A DNA stretch of 64,000 bases from Planctomycetaceae bacterium (GTDB lineage: Bacteria > Planctomycetota > Planctomycetia > Pirellulales > UBA1268): positions 1 through 64,000 of the forward strand of contig CANFQO010000006.1 of the NCBI GenBank assembly GCA_947449135.1. Reading direction: 5' to 3'. Position numbers and translations under genes: made by a program. Below, in pieces: positions 46,401 to 54,179 of the stretch. Every line of letters starts with the position of its first letter. The stretch's first letter is position 1. The notes beneath the pieces were generated by a model. That model saw only the letters and a program-made list of their open reading frames with translations. It had not been told where the DNA came from and did no database searches.

Positions 46401-47968
46401 ACCGGCCGGCGAACGTCGAGCATCTCTTCTCGCTGGCCAAGGACGCACATCCGCGGGTGCGGCTTGAGGCGGCGCGGGGGCTGGCGGTCGTGCCCTCGGC
46501 TGAGTCAGCCGCCGCCGTGCTGGCCATGCTTGAGATGCCGGTCGATGCGGATCTCGACTACGCGCTCTGGCTGAGCATCCGGGAGCTGGCGCCGGTCTGG
46601 GTGAAAGCCATTACCAGTGGCGACTGGTCACCGGAGGGCCGCGAGAAGCAGCTTGCATTTGGGCTATCGGCCATCGAGCCCCGCTACGCCGCAGAAACAC
46701 TGGCCTTTCTTCTCAAGGATCGATCGCTCGCCCGTGACGGCAGTGGGCCGTGGCTGGAACTGATTGGCCGGGCCGGCGATAGCCAGGCGGTGAACCGGCT
46801 CTATGCACAACTTCTCGGGCCGTCTCTGTCAGTTGCCACGCCACCCAACACTTCAGCCACCGACACAGCGAACAGCGGTGCTGCTGCCAGTGGATTTGAC
46901 GAGCGGGCCTTTCCAGCTGTACTCGAGGCGCTCGCTGAGGCGGCAAGGCTCCGCGGCGTACGACCGAGCGACAGGCGGGGTGAACTCCGGCGATTTCTCT
47001 CCACCGGCAAAGAGCAGATGCAACTACCTGCCGTGAGGCTGGCGGGGGCGTGGCGGGAAGGAGAACTCGGCGACGCGTTGGTGACTCTTGCCGCCGCGGC
47101 CGACACTTCCGAACCGCTGCGATCAGCCGCCTTCGACAGCCTGCTGGCGTGCGGCGGGGGCACCGGCCTGCCAGGACTCGCTACGCTCACGGCTCCGGGC
47201 ACACCGACGAACCTCCGCCGCCGCGCCGTCTTCACGCTGGCCAGTTGTGATCCGGCCGCCGGCGACCCCGCAGTGCTGGCGCTGCTGCGCGAAACGTCGT
47301 CGCCCGAGGCGACGGAGCTGTGGCGTGAACTTCTCCGCTATGCCGGCGTCGTGGGCCGCCTGCGGGAGCTCATCACTGAGCATGAGCTGCCGGCGGAGGT
47401 GCTCGCCGAAGGATTCCGACAGATGCAGTCGGCCAACATCGGCGACGCGGAACTGCGTCGGTTGCTGGCGACGAAATCGGGCAATCCGCCACCGGCCTAC
47501 GGCTGGGGCGACTACCACAACATAGCCACCCGAGCGATGCAGCAGGGAGACGCCGCCCGCGGTGCCTTGGTCTATCAGCGGCCAGAAATGGGCTGTGTCG
47601 GCTGCCATGCGATCGCAGGCGTGGGCGGAAAAGTCGGTCCCGATCTCAGCACGATCGGCGCGAGCGCCCCGTTGGACTACATCGTCGAATCACTGCTCAC
47701 GCCCGGGGCCGCCGTGAAGGAGGGCTACACCGCATTGCTGGTGGTCACCGACGATGGCCGCCAACACCTCGGCCTGCCGGTGAGTGAGACAGAAACAGAA
47801 TTGGTGCTGCGTGATGCCAAGGGGCAGGAGATCAGGCTGACGAAAGCAACGATCGAGGAACGCACATCAGCCGGCTCGATGATGCCCGCCGGCCTGACCG
47901 ACCCGCTTCCGCCGGGCGATCTGCTCGACCTCATCCGGTTCTGCGCGGAACTGGGCAGATCACCCTGA
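43415..47968 (+). CDS. ThuA + SGNH-like + PVC membrane-bound dehydrogenase + HEAT + cytochrome c multidomain protein
   Basis: A 1,517-residue exported protein. Signal peptide residues 1-33. ThuA-like domain about 45-255 (LRALWLGVPHADVTPDLLVE ... GRVFGMSLGHD). SGNH-like domain about 272-480, with VVFLGDTLIER in place of the GDS motif, LGWSGDTPTG, and DNGIHWNAEGY. Beta-propeller dehydrogenase about 550-890 (NPLIGKPVQISFDERGRMWV, DSWQGHMIAGSHTG, GPDGALYVADWTNPI). HEAT-like repeats about 900-1330. C-terminal cytochrome c near 1390 (GCVGCHAIAG ... KVGPDLSTIG) with later MMPAGL supplying a Met ligand. Such PVC proteins are thought to oxidise sugars at the membrane. The ATG at 43415 was chosen for the signal peptide. 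Confidence 0.92.
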   Translation: MNPLRLCGLLVEHRLTVFAQFVLMVACLPAVAAEPEPARSTDDRPLRALWLGVPHADVTPDLLVERIKRHLDCEIVVRQDWQQALREPDFAAGFAAVIYSPCDPECRDMELVNRALATANSGVGTVFVHCAMHTFRHVPEWTQLLGLRTITHDGYRPLELKAPADPPPFFAGLPATWQTEGDELYPHDALLDGVTPLLKAYSVERQADHVVAWTHNYGQGRVFGMSLGHDLKTVDALPYQQLLARGLAWAAGRKEPVGARTPLAGKEATSFTLRNGDRVVFLGDTLIEREGTDGELEARLTAAFPGVQATFRNLGWSGDTPTGLSRGSIETGPDRFAVLKNQLAAARPTVLFIGYSDTTGIRPLIAAAREIEPSVRCVLVSPIRPEPLGPPWPDMAPRTTAAAAATAELRSIAEELSLRLVSFFDGVPAGQRGLTDNGIHWNAEGYRTGAAIMAEQLALPATTLTAAQQKSLREAIVAKNRFHFFQWRFQNWMYLAGSRRAEQGRMTAELPLFDASITAAESRIGRLARGEAVPVADEPAQPEAIEPQRPLPEFQLADGVQIELFAENPLIGKPVQISFDERGRMWVVCSSSYPQASPTALPDDRIYVLEDTDRDGVADTSTLFADGLTIPCGAEPANGGCYVAASTELLFLKDTDGDGKADSRRVVLSGFGTDDTHHLIHSLRYEPDGCLSFNQSLFIRTNVETPQGTVRAERANVWRFDPRDGSLRTVAHGWINPWSRAVDAHGNYFTDDNAGRGIMWTFRDSVHDLGSAPRMAPAAGPEGSPKLCGLEVLEGEHFPDSWQGHMIAGSHTGLALLHYDVTDRGAGFGATQLPDLVRSQDKSFRPVDVRLGPDGALYVADWTNPIINHGEVDFRDPRRDLVHGRIWRVSMKDRPPARWQPLSGLTNLQLCDQLATPNAWAQYQARRLLMEQGAAVLPTVREWAARHSDEMAGLEALWVCESVNQWDEALLDRNLRAGDGRIRAAATRVLSRSIADRPANVEHLFSLAKDAHPRVRLEAARGLAVVPSAESAAAVLAMLEMPVDADLDYALWLSIRELAPVWVKAITSGDWSPEGREKQLAFGLSAIEPRYAAETLAFLLKDRSLARDGSGPWLELIGRAGDSQAVNRLYAQLLGPSLSVATPPNTSATDTANSGAAASGFDERAFPAVLEALAEAARLRGVRPSDRRGELRRFLSTGKEQMQLPAVRLAGAWREGELGDALVTLAAAADTSEPLRSAAFDSLLACGGGTGLPGLATLTAPGTPTNLRRRAVFTLASCDPAAGDPAVLALLRETSSPEATELWRELLRYAGVVGRLRELITEHELPAEVLAEGFRQMQSANIGDAELRRLLATKSGNPPPAYGWGDYHNIATRAMQQGDAARGALVYQRPEMGCVGCHAIAGVGGKVGPDLSTIGASAPLDYIVESLLTPGAAVKEGYTALLVVTDDGRQHLGLPVSETETELVLRDAKGQEIRLTKATIEERTSAGSMMPAGLTDPLPPGDLLDLIRFCAELGRSP

Positions 47969-48058
47969 ACCGCAGGGGCGAGAAGTCCCTGATTCTCTCT
48001 CTGAGCGTGTATAAAAAATGCCGGTTCATCTGAACACTCTCATGGTTGGAAATCGTTC

Positions 48059-49891
48059 ATGATCCGTGCGTGCATTGCCGCTGTTTTCGGCGTCCTCATC
48101 CCGATCATGGCATTCGCCGCCGATGCACCCAAAGCCCCCGGCACCGTCGAAGAACTCTGGGCGGACTTCGATCCCCGACAGGATGAACTCGATGTCCACG
48201 TGGTGCGGGAGTGGGAGAGCGACGGCATCGTCTATCGCTACGTCACCTATCGCATTGGCACTTTCAAAGACAAACCGGCCCGTATGGCAGCCTTCTTCGG
48301 CTACCCAAAGGGAGCGACGAATCTGCCCGGGCTACTGCATCTTCACGGCGGTGGCCAGCGAGCCTTTCTCCATCAGGTCGAGTTCTATGCCAAGCTTGGC
48401 TACGCCTGCCTGTCGATCAATTGGGGTGCCCGGGAAATGGAAGACGCCAAGGATGGCGACCCGAATACGGACTGGGGAGTAGTCGACCCGACGCAGAAAA
48501 ACGTGCCGGGATATTTCAACCTTAAGCCCGGCGACACATACCTCGATCCGTTCGAGTCCCCTCGCAACAACAACTGGTACCTGCTCACGCTCGCAGCCCG
48601 ACGCGGCCTGACATTTCTGGAACGCCAGCCGGAGGTCGACGCCGACCGCCTCGGCGTGTATGGCGATTCGATGGGCGGCAGCCTGACGGTCTACGTCGCC
48701 GGCTCCGACAGCCGGGTCAAGGCTGCGGCACCTTCGATCGGCGGCTCAGGCTTCCGTACCAAGCCGTGGCCGCTGCTGCCACAGCAGGCGAGCATTGAAG
48801 CACCGAACGGCGACCTGACACTGTATGACGCGACCATCGGTTTCGAGTCGTATGCGCCGCACATCAAAGCTCCATTGCTCTGGCTGGGAACGACCAACGA
48901 TTTTCATGGGATCATCGACGACACCTATCGCACCGGCGGGTTGATCCCACACCAGAACGTCCGCTACGCGTTCACGCCGCACACAAACCATCGCTTCACA
49001 CCAGAGTTCGCCGTCACGCGACGACTCTGGTTCGACCAGTACCTCCAAACACGCTTTACGTTTCCAGCAACACCGGAATCGACGCTGGACCTCGCCACAG
49101 AAGACCACGTTCCCACGCTGCAGGTCATTCCTGATTCGTCGCAGGAAGTGACGGGGGTTCACATCTACTATTCGGTCGATCCTGATCCACGAGCGAGGTT
49201 CTGGCGATCAGCCGAAGCCACGCAATCGGATACCTCCTGGACGGCCAGACTGCCGATCCTGACCGTCGATCAACCCCTCTTCGCTTTTGCGAACGTCAGC
49301 TACGGGCTGCAAAAGACGGCATCGGAACCGTACGCCCACCCGACCGAACACTTTGCAATCAGTTCCCTGCTCCACGTGGCTGTTCCCGACGAACTCAAGC
49401 GCGCGGGCGTGACGGCAACGGACACACCTTCCGCGTTGATCGACGACCTCTCACGCGGCTACCAGGACTGGTACCTGCTGTCGGCAGACAACCCACATCA
49501 CTGGGAATACTCAACGCGAAAACTCACCGACCCAAAGTGGCAGGGACACTCCGGGCAGCGGCTCACGCTCGATGTCGAGGCCGAGAAACCAAACGAACTG
49601 ATCGTCATCCTGACGGAAAACCTCTTTCGTCCGTACCGCGGCAGGTCGCAGGAGTTCGTGGTGGTCGTGAAGCTTAACGGCGGTGCTGGCACGCAATCGG
49701 TGTCACTTGAGCCGGCCGATTTCAAGACCATCGACGGCGAGGCGATGTCTTCGTGGAAGAATGTCGATCTCCTCAGCGTGCGGGCGTATTACGAGAATTC
49801 TGGAACGATGCTCGGCAGCAAGAACTGGGCGGGGAGTCAGCCGAAGCTTCGAAAAATCTGGTGGCAAGCTCCTGATGGCCTTTCTCCGTAG
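48059..49891 (+). CDS. exported alpha/beta hydrolase (acetylxylan esterase/dienelactone hydrolase-like)
   Basis: A 610-residue protein with signal peptide MIRACIAAVFGVLIPIMAFA. The hydrolase domain spans about 75-350: LLHLHGGGQRAFLHQVEFYAK (oxyanion loop), LGVYGDSMGGSLTVYVAG with nucleophile S204, then LWLGTTNDFHGI (acid) and TPHTNHRFTPEF (His). Residues about 360-600 are beta-rich and unassigned, possibly carbohydrate-binding. Similar proteins deacetylate polysaccharides. TATAAA at 48010-48015 may mark a separate promoter, as the gap from the previous gene is 90 bases. Co-orientation with the oxidoreductase and dehydrogenase genes suggests a shared glycan pathway. Base composition looks slightly less GC-biased than its neighbours. 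Confidence 0.85.
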   Translation: MIRACIAAVFGVLIPIMAFAADAPKAPGTVEELWADFDPRQDELDVHVVREWESDGIVYRYVTYRIGTFKDKPARMAAFFGYPKGATNLPGLLHLHGGGQRAFLHQVEFYAKLGYACLSINWGAREMEDAKDGDPNTDWGVVDPTQKNVPGYFNLKPGDTYLDPFESPRNNNWYLLTLAARRGLTFLERQPEVDADRLGVYGDSMGGSLTVYVAGSDSRVKAAAPSIGGSGFRTKPWPLLPQQASIEAPNGDLTLYDATIGFESYAPHIKAPLLWLGTTNDFHGIIDDTYRTGGLIPHQNVRYAFTPHTNHRFTPEFAVTRRLWFDQYLQTRFTFPATPESTLDLATEDHVPTLQVIPDSSQEVTGVHIYYSVDPDPRARFWRSAEATQSDTSWTARLPILTVDQPLFAFANVSYGLQKTASEPYAHPTEHFAISSLLHVAVPDELKRAGVTATDTPSALIDDLSRGYQDWYLLSADNPHHWEYSTRKLTDPKWQGHSGQRLTLDVEAEKPNELIVILTENLFRPYRGRSQEFVVVVKLNGGAGTQSVSLEPADFKTIDGEAMSSWKNVDLLSVRAYYENSGTMLGSKNWAGSQPKLRKIWWQAPDGLSP

Positions 49892-50024
49892 GTGCGGCCT
49901 CTCTCCATTATGTCCATTTTTCGGTTCCAGAAGCGGAATACCCTTCAGAACGAAGGTCGCACTCCCTGCCGTCCACTGACTATCATGCTGAGAGCGGCCG
50001 CCGCGCCTGCCAACGCCACGGAAC

Positions 50025-52502
50025 ATGAACACACTCATGCCCACACACCTTCCGGCCGCCAGCCTCGCTGATCGACCCACGGCTCTCCATTTCCGTGGGC
50101 TCGGCCTGACGGCCGCAGCGATGATCGTAATTGTCGTGGGTAGTCCAGCCGCGGCGGTCGACTTCGCGCACGATGTGGTGCCGATCCTGCGTGTGCACTG
50201 CGGCAAGTGCCACACCGGCGCCGCGCGACAGGGGGGCTTCTCGCTCAACACCCGTGAGACGACGCTTGCCGGCGGCGACTCTGGCACGGCCGGCTTCGTG
50301 GCAGGAAAGGCGGCCGAGAGCGAACTGATCGCCCGTGTCACGAGTGCCGACCCCGACTACCGGATGCCGAGCGAAGGGGAGCCGCTGCCAGCAGAGGCGA
50401 TCGCCATGCTCAAGGCCTGGATCGACGAACAGGCCCCATGGACCGAGGGATTTTCATTCCAGGGTGAACTCTATGAGCCGCCGCTGCGACTGCGGGAAGT
50501 CACGCTTCCGGCGGCGCAGGATGGCCGCATCAATCCGATTGATCGCATCATCGATGCCTATCAGCAGTCTAAGGGCATCCCGCGGGCTCCCGGTTGCGAC
50601 GACCGCACGTTCATCCGTCGGGTGAGCCTCGATCTGGTCGGCTTGCTGCCCGATTCCGAGAGTGTCGAGGCGTTTGTCGCCGACTCGAGCCCCACCAAGC
50701 GGCAGCAGCTCGTCCGCACGCTGCTCGACGATAAAGTCACCTATGCCGAACACTGGATGACGTTCTGGAACGACTTGTTGCGGAACGACTACACCGGCAC
50801 CGGCTTCATCACCGGCGGCCGCCGGCAGATCACCAGCTGGCTCTATCGGGCGCTCGTCGACAACATGCCCTACGACGAGTTTGTCCGGTCACTGGTGGCC
50901 CCCACCGACGCCTCGCGGGGCTTCATCGATGGCATCGTCTGGCGGGGCGAGGTGAACTCCAGCCAGACCGTGCCAATCCAGTTCGCCCAGAACATCGGCC
51001 AGACATTTCTCGGCATCAATCTCAAGTGTGCCAGCTGCCACGACAGCTTCGTCGATCGCTGGAAGCTTCAGGAGACCTACGATCTCGCGGCGATCGCCGC
51101 ACCGACCGAATTGGAGCTCTACCGCTGCGACAAGGCGACCGGCGCAAAGGCGACGCCCGGCTGGATGTTTGCCGATCTGGGGCAGGTCGATCCCGCCGCG
51201 TCTCCCGAGCAGCGGCTGGCACAGCTGGCCGCGCTGATGACCAAGCCCGAGAACGGCTGGCTGTCGCGGAACCTCGTCAACCGGCTCTGGCAGCGGCTGC
51301 TGGGTCGGGGACTGGTGCATCCGGTCGATGCCCTGCGAACCCGCCCCTGGAGTGAGGATCTGCTCGACTGGCTCGCCGGCGACCTTGTATCTCATGGCTG
51401 GGACACCAAGCATGTGCTGGAGATGATCTGCACGTCGGAGGCCTATGGCGAGATCACGCCATCGCTCGACGCCCCGGCACTCGGCAACGCCTATGCATTC
51501 GCCGGGCCGCTCTCCCGTCGCATGACGGCGGAACAATTCACCGATGCACTCTGGCAGCTCACCGGCGCCGCTCCGGTGAAGCCCGACGCCGAGGTGGTAC
51601 GGTTTGAAACCCCTCCGGCCACTGACGGCCCGCCCCCCTCCACCTGGATTTGGACGAATGCGACCGGCGCCGCTGAGCCGGGCGAGAAACGGACGTTCCG
51701 AGGAAAGCTCGCACTCTCGGCCGAACCGCTGCATGCGGTGGCCGTGTTCTCCGCCGACAACCGGGCGGTGATGTTTGTCAACGGCCAGCGGATTGCAGCC
51801 TGCGAAGATTGGGCACACCCACTGTCCCAGCAGATCACCGTCCCGCTCCATGCCGGCGAGAACACGATCCTGGTCGTGGTCACCAATGGCGAGGCGGGCG
51901 GCCCGGCAGCGTTGCGAGCAGAAATACGAGCGCGACTGGTCGACGGCTCGGAGGCGAGCCTCTCGACCGACTCCACCTGGGAATGGACGGTGCAGAGGCC
52001 GATCGACAAAGGGAAGTTCCCCGAAGACAGAGATCCTGGTGACTGGCAGTCTGGCGTAGTGATCACGGATCAATCGGTCTGGAAGGGGGCGGATGCGGCA
52101 TTTGCTGATGGCCTGCGTGCGGCGGCACCTGGTCCGCTCCCGATGGTGCGGGCGGTGCTCGTGAAGGGCACATCGCTGATGGCAGCGCTCGGTCGGCCGA
52201 ATCGGGATCAGGTGGTTACGTCGCGGCCGAGTGATCTGACGACGCTCGAGGCGATCCAACTGGCCAACGAGCAGACGCTTTCAGACTGGTTTGTCAGCGG
52301 CGGGGAGCGAATTCTTGCCGCCCACGGGCCGCGGAGCGACGACGTTATACAATGGATGTTTGCAGCAGCGCTCTCCCGCGGGCCCACCGCCGCCGAGGCC
52401 GTCGCCGCCGCCGAGATCCTCACCCCCACGCCAACGGCCCAGACCGTGGCCGATTGCCTGTGGGCTGTCTGCATGCTGCCGGAGTTTCAACTGGTCCGCT
52501 GA
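50025..52502 (+). CDS. PSCyt1/DUF1549/DUF1553 cytochrome-like protein with carbohydrate-binding-like insert (module 5)
   Basis: An 825-residue exported protein; hydrophobic segment LGLTAAAMIVIVVGSPAAA at about 26-44. The PSCyt1 heme motif CGKCHTG is at residues 59-65. DUF1549 contains CASCHDSFVDRW near residue 335 rather than CHDH; the second His is replaced. DUF1553 is interrupted at about 525-670 by a beta-sandwich-like insert (WIWTNATGAAEPGEKRTFRG, AVMFVNGQRIAACEDW, VPLHAGENTILVVVTNG) resembling galactose-binding modules of glycoside hydrolases. A DUF1501 gene follows 40 bases downstream. Confidence 0.9.
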   Translation: MNTLMPTHLPAASLADRPTALHFRGLGLTAAAMIVIVVGSPAAAVDFAHDVVPILRVHCGKCHTGAARQGGFSLNTRETTLAGGDSGTAGFVAGKAAESELIARVTSADPDYRMPSEGEPLPAEAIAMLKAWIDEQAPWTEGFSFQGELYEPPLRLREVTLPAAQDGRINPIDRIIDAYQQSKGIPRAPGCDDRTFIRRVSLDLVGLLPDSESVEAFVADSSPTKRQQLVRTLLDDKVTYAEHWMTFWNDLLRNDYTGTGFITGGRRQITSWLYRALVDNMPYDEFVRSLVAPTDASRGFIDGIVWRGEVNSSQTVPIQFAQNIGQTFLGINLKCASCHDSFVDRWKLQETYDLAAIAAPTELELYRCDKATGAKATPGWMFADLGQVDPAASPEQRLAQLAALMTKPENGWLSRNLVNRLWQRLLGRGLVHPVDALRTRPWSEDLLDWLAGDLVSHGWDTKHVLEMICTSEAYGEITPSLDAPALGNAYAFAGPLSRRMTAEQFTDALWQLTGAAPVKPDAEVVRFETPPATDGPPPSTWIWTNATGAAEPGEKRTFRGKLALSAEPLHAVAVFSADNRAVMFVNGQRIAACEDWAHPLSQQITVPLHAGENTILVVVTNGEAGGPAALRAEIRARLVDGSEASLSTDSTWEWTVQRPIDKGKFPEDRDPGDWQSGVVITDQSVWKGADAAFADGLRAAAPGPLPMVRAVLVKGTSLMAALGRPNRDQVVTSRPSDLTTLEAIQLANEQTLSDWFVSGGERILAAHGPRSDDVIQWMFAAALSRGPTAAEAVAAAEILTPTPTAQTVADCLWAVCMLPEFQLVR

Positions 52503-52542
52503 CGGTTTCACCGCTTGTTGTCCACAGTTTGAGGAGAGGCCA

Positions 52543-54006
52543 ATGCTCCACGACCCACGCCACCTGAGTTCTCTCCGCCGTGCCGCAACGCGGCGCGAGT
52601 TCGTGCAAAGTCTGGCGGCGGCCGCGACGGCCACGCTCGGGCTCCCCGAGCCGCGGGCCCGGGCCAGCACCGCTGGCGACGCGATCGCGCATCCGGCGGC
52701 GCGGGCTGATGCGATCATCGTGCTTTGGATGGCCGGCGGCATGGCCGCACCGGACAATCTTGACCCGAAGAAATACAAGCCGTTCGAGCCAGGGCTGGCG
52801 GTGCCGGACGTGATCAGCACGTTCCCTGCGATCCCCACGGCGGTCGATGGCGTGCAGATCTGCCAGGGGCTGGAAGAGATCGCCTCGGTCCTCGATCGGG
52901 GCACGCTCATCCGCTCGCACGTGCAGCCCGATCTGGGCAGCATCCTGCACTCGCGGCATCAATACCACTGGCACACAGGCTACGTGCCGCCGCAGACCGT
53001 CGCCTGCCCGCACATCGGCGCCTGGATGAGCCGGGTGCTCGGGCCTCGCCAGTCGGTGATGCCCGCCTTCATCAACATCGGCCAGCGGCTGGAGGGTGTT
53101 GGCGAGAACGAGGAACTCAAAGCCTTCACCACCGCCGGGTTCTTCGGCAGCGAATTCGGGCCGATGAACCTGCCCTATCCGGAGGAGGCGGCGCTCGCCG
53201 TGCGGCCGCCGAAGGGGATGGAGCCGGGCCGTTTTTCCAGCCGTTACGAGCATTTCAAGCGACTGGTCGCGGGATCGCCAGGCCGGGAGTTCACCAGCGA
53301 CTTCCATCAGGAATCGATGCTCCGCAGTCTGGAGAATGCCCATCGGCTGCTCTCCGCCAAGGAACGTGAAGCGTTTGACATCGGCCTGGAGCCGAAGGAA
53401 GTGCAGGAGCAGTACGACACCGGCCGGTTCGGCCGCGGCTGCCTGCTGGCCAGGCGGCTGGTGGAGAATGGCGCGCGATATGTCGAGGTGACGACCGAAT
53501 ACGTCCCCTTCCTCCACTGGGACACGCACGACAACGGCCACGACACCGTCGACAGGATGCACAAGGAGATCGACCGCCCGATCGCCACGCTGATCCGTGA
53601 TCTGGAGGCTCGTGGGCTGCTCGACCGCACGCTCGTCGTGATTGCCAGCGAGTTCAGCCGCGACATGATCACCGAGGGCCGTCCCGGCTCGAAGGCGAAT
53701 GATCAGGCCAATTCCCCCAAGGATTTCCTCCAGTTGCCCAACCACTACGGCCAGCACCGCCACTTCACCGGCGGGTCGACCGTGGCGCTGTTCGGCGGCG
53801 GCGTGAGAAAGGGATTTGTCTACGGCAAAACCGCCGACGAGCGGCCCTGCCTGGCAGTGGAGAATCCGGTCACGATCAGCGACCTGCATGCCACGCTCTT
53901 CACGGCCATGGGAATCAGTCCCAAGACGGTGTTTGAGATCGAAGGCCGCCCCTTCTACGCCACCGAAGATGGCCACGGCAAACCGGTCGAGGCGATCTTC
54001 GGCTGA
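52543..54006 (+). CDS. DUF1501 domain-containing protein (module 5)
   Basis: A 487-residue protein. The Tat-like signal RAATRREFVQSLAAAATATL spans about residues 13-32. DUF1501 motifs: AIIVLWMAGGMAAPDNLDPK, IRSHVQPDLGSILHSRHQYH, VVIASEFSRDMITEGRPGSK, and LTAMGISPKTVFEIEGRPFY-type ending. The usual GEFGRTP box reads SEFSRDM, so this is a divergent subgroup that may use different residues. The ATG at 52543 is supported by GAGGAG at ideal spacing. It is the last gene of the plus-strand series that starts with the sigma factor. Confidence 0.88.
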   Translation: MLHDPRHLSSLRRAATRREFVQSLAAAATATLGLPEPRARASTAGDAIAHPAARADAIIVLWMAGGMAAPDNLDPKKYKPFEPGLAVPDVISTFPAIPTAVDGVQICQGLEEIASVLDRGTLIRSHVQPDLGSILHSRHQYHWHTGYVPPQTVACPHIGAWMSRVLGPRQSVMPAFINIGQRLEGVGENEELKAFTTAGFFGSEFGPMNLPYPEEAALAVRPPKGMEPGRFSSRYEHFKRLVAGSPGREFTSDFHQESMLRSLENAHRLLSAKEREAFDIGLEPKEVQEQYDTGRFGRGCLLARRLVENGARYVEVTTEYVPFLHWDTHDNGHDTVDRMHKEIDRPIATLIRDLEARGLLDRTLVVIASEFSRDMITEGRPGSKANDQANSPKDFLQLPNHYGQHRHFTGGSTVALFGGGVRKGFVYGKTADERPCLAVENPVTISDLHATLFTAMGISPKTVFEIEGRPFYATEDGHGKPVEAIFG

Positions 54007-54030
54007 GTCGAGCGGCTGCCCGAGGCTTAG

Positions 54031-54165
54031 AGCGGCCTATCCGACTGTTTGAGGAGCCGGGGGTCGGTGGAAGCCGGAGCGAGTCGGGCTATCCTGCCCT
54101 CGAGTCGGAGCCCCTCCGCGGCCGGGGCGGCGGACTTAGGCGTGTGACCGCCCCCGGCGGCTTGG
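54031..54165. repeat. dispersed intergenic repeat, copy 2
   Basis: Second copy of the element at 7836-7957, in the same strand orientation, placed between two convergent DUF1501 genes. The 60-base core is at 54051-54110. This copy lacks a 15-base stretch present in copy 1 after CGAC but has an extra GCCGGGGCGG (54121-54130) able to pair with CCGCCCCCGGC (54149-54159). Confidence 0.8.
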
Positions 54166-54179
54166 CCATCCGAACCGCC

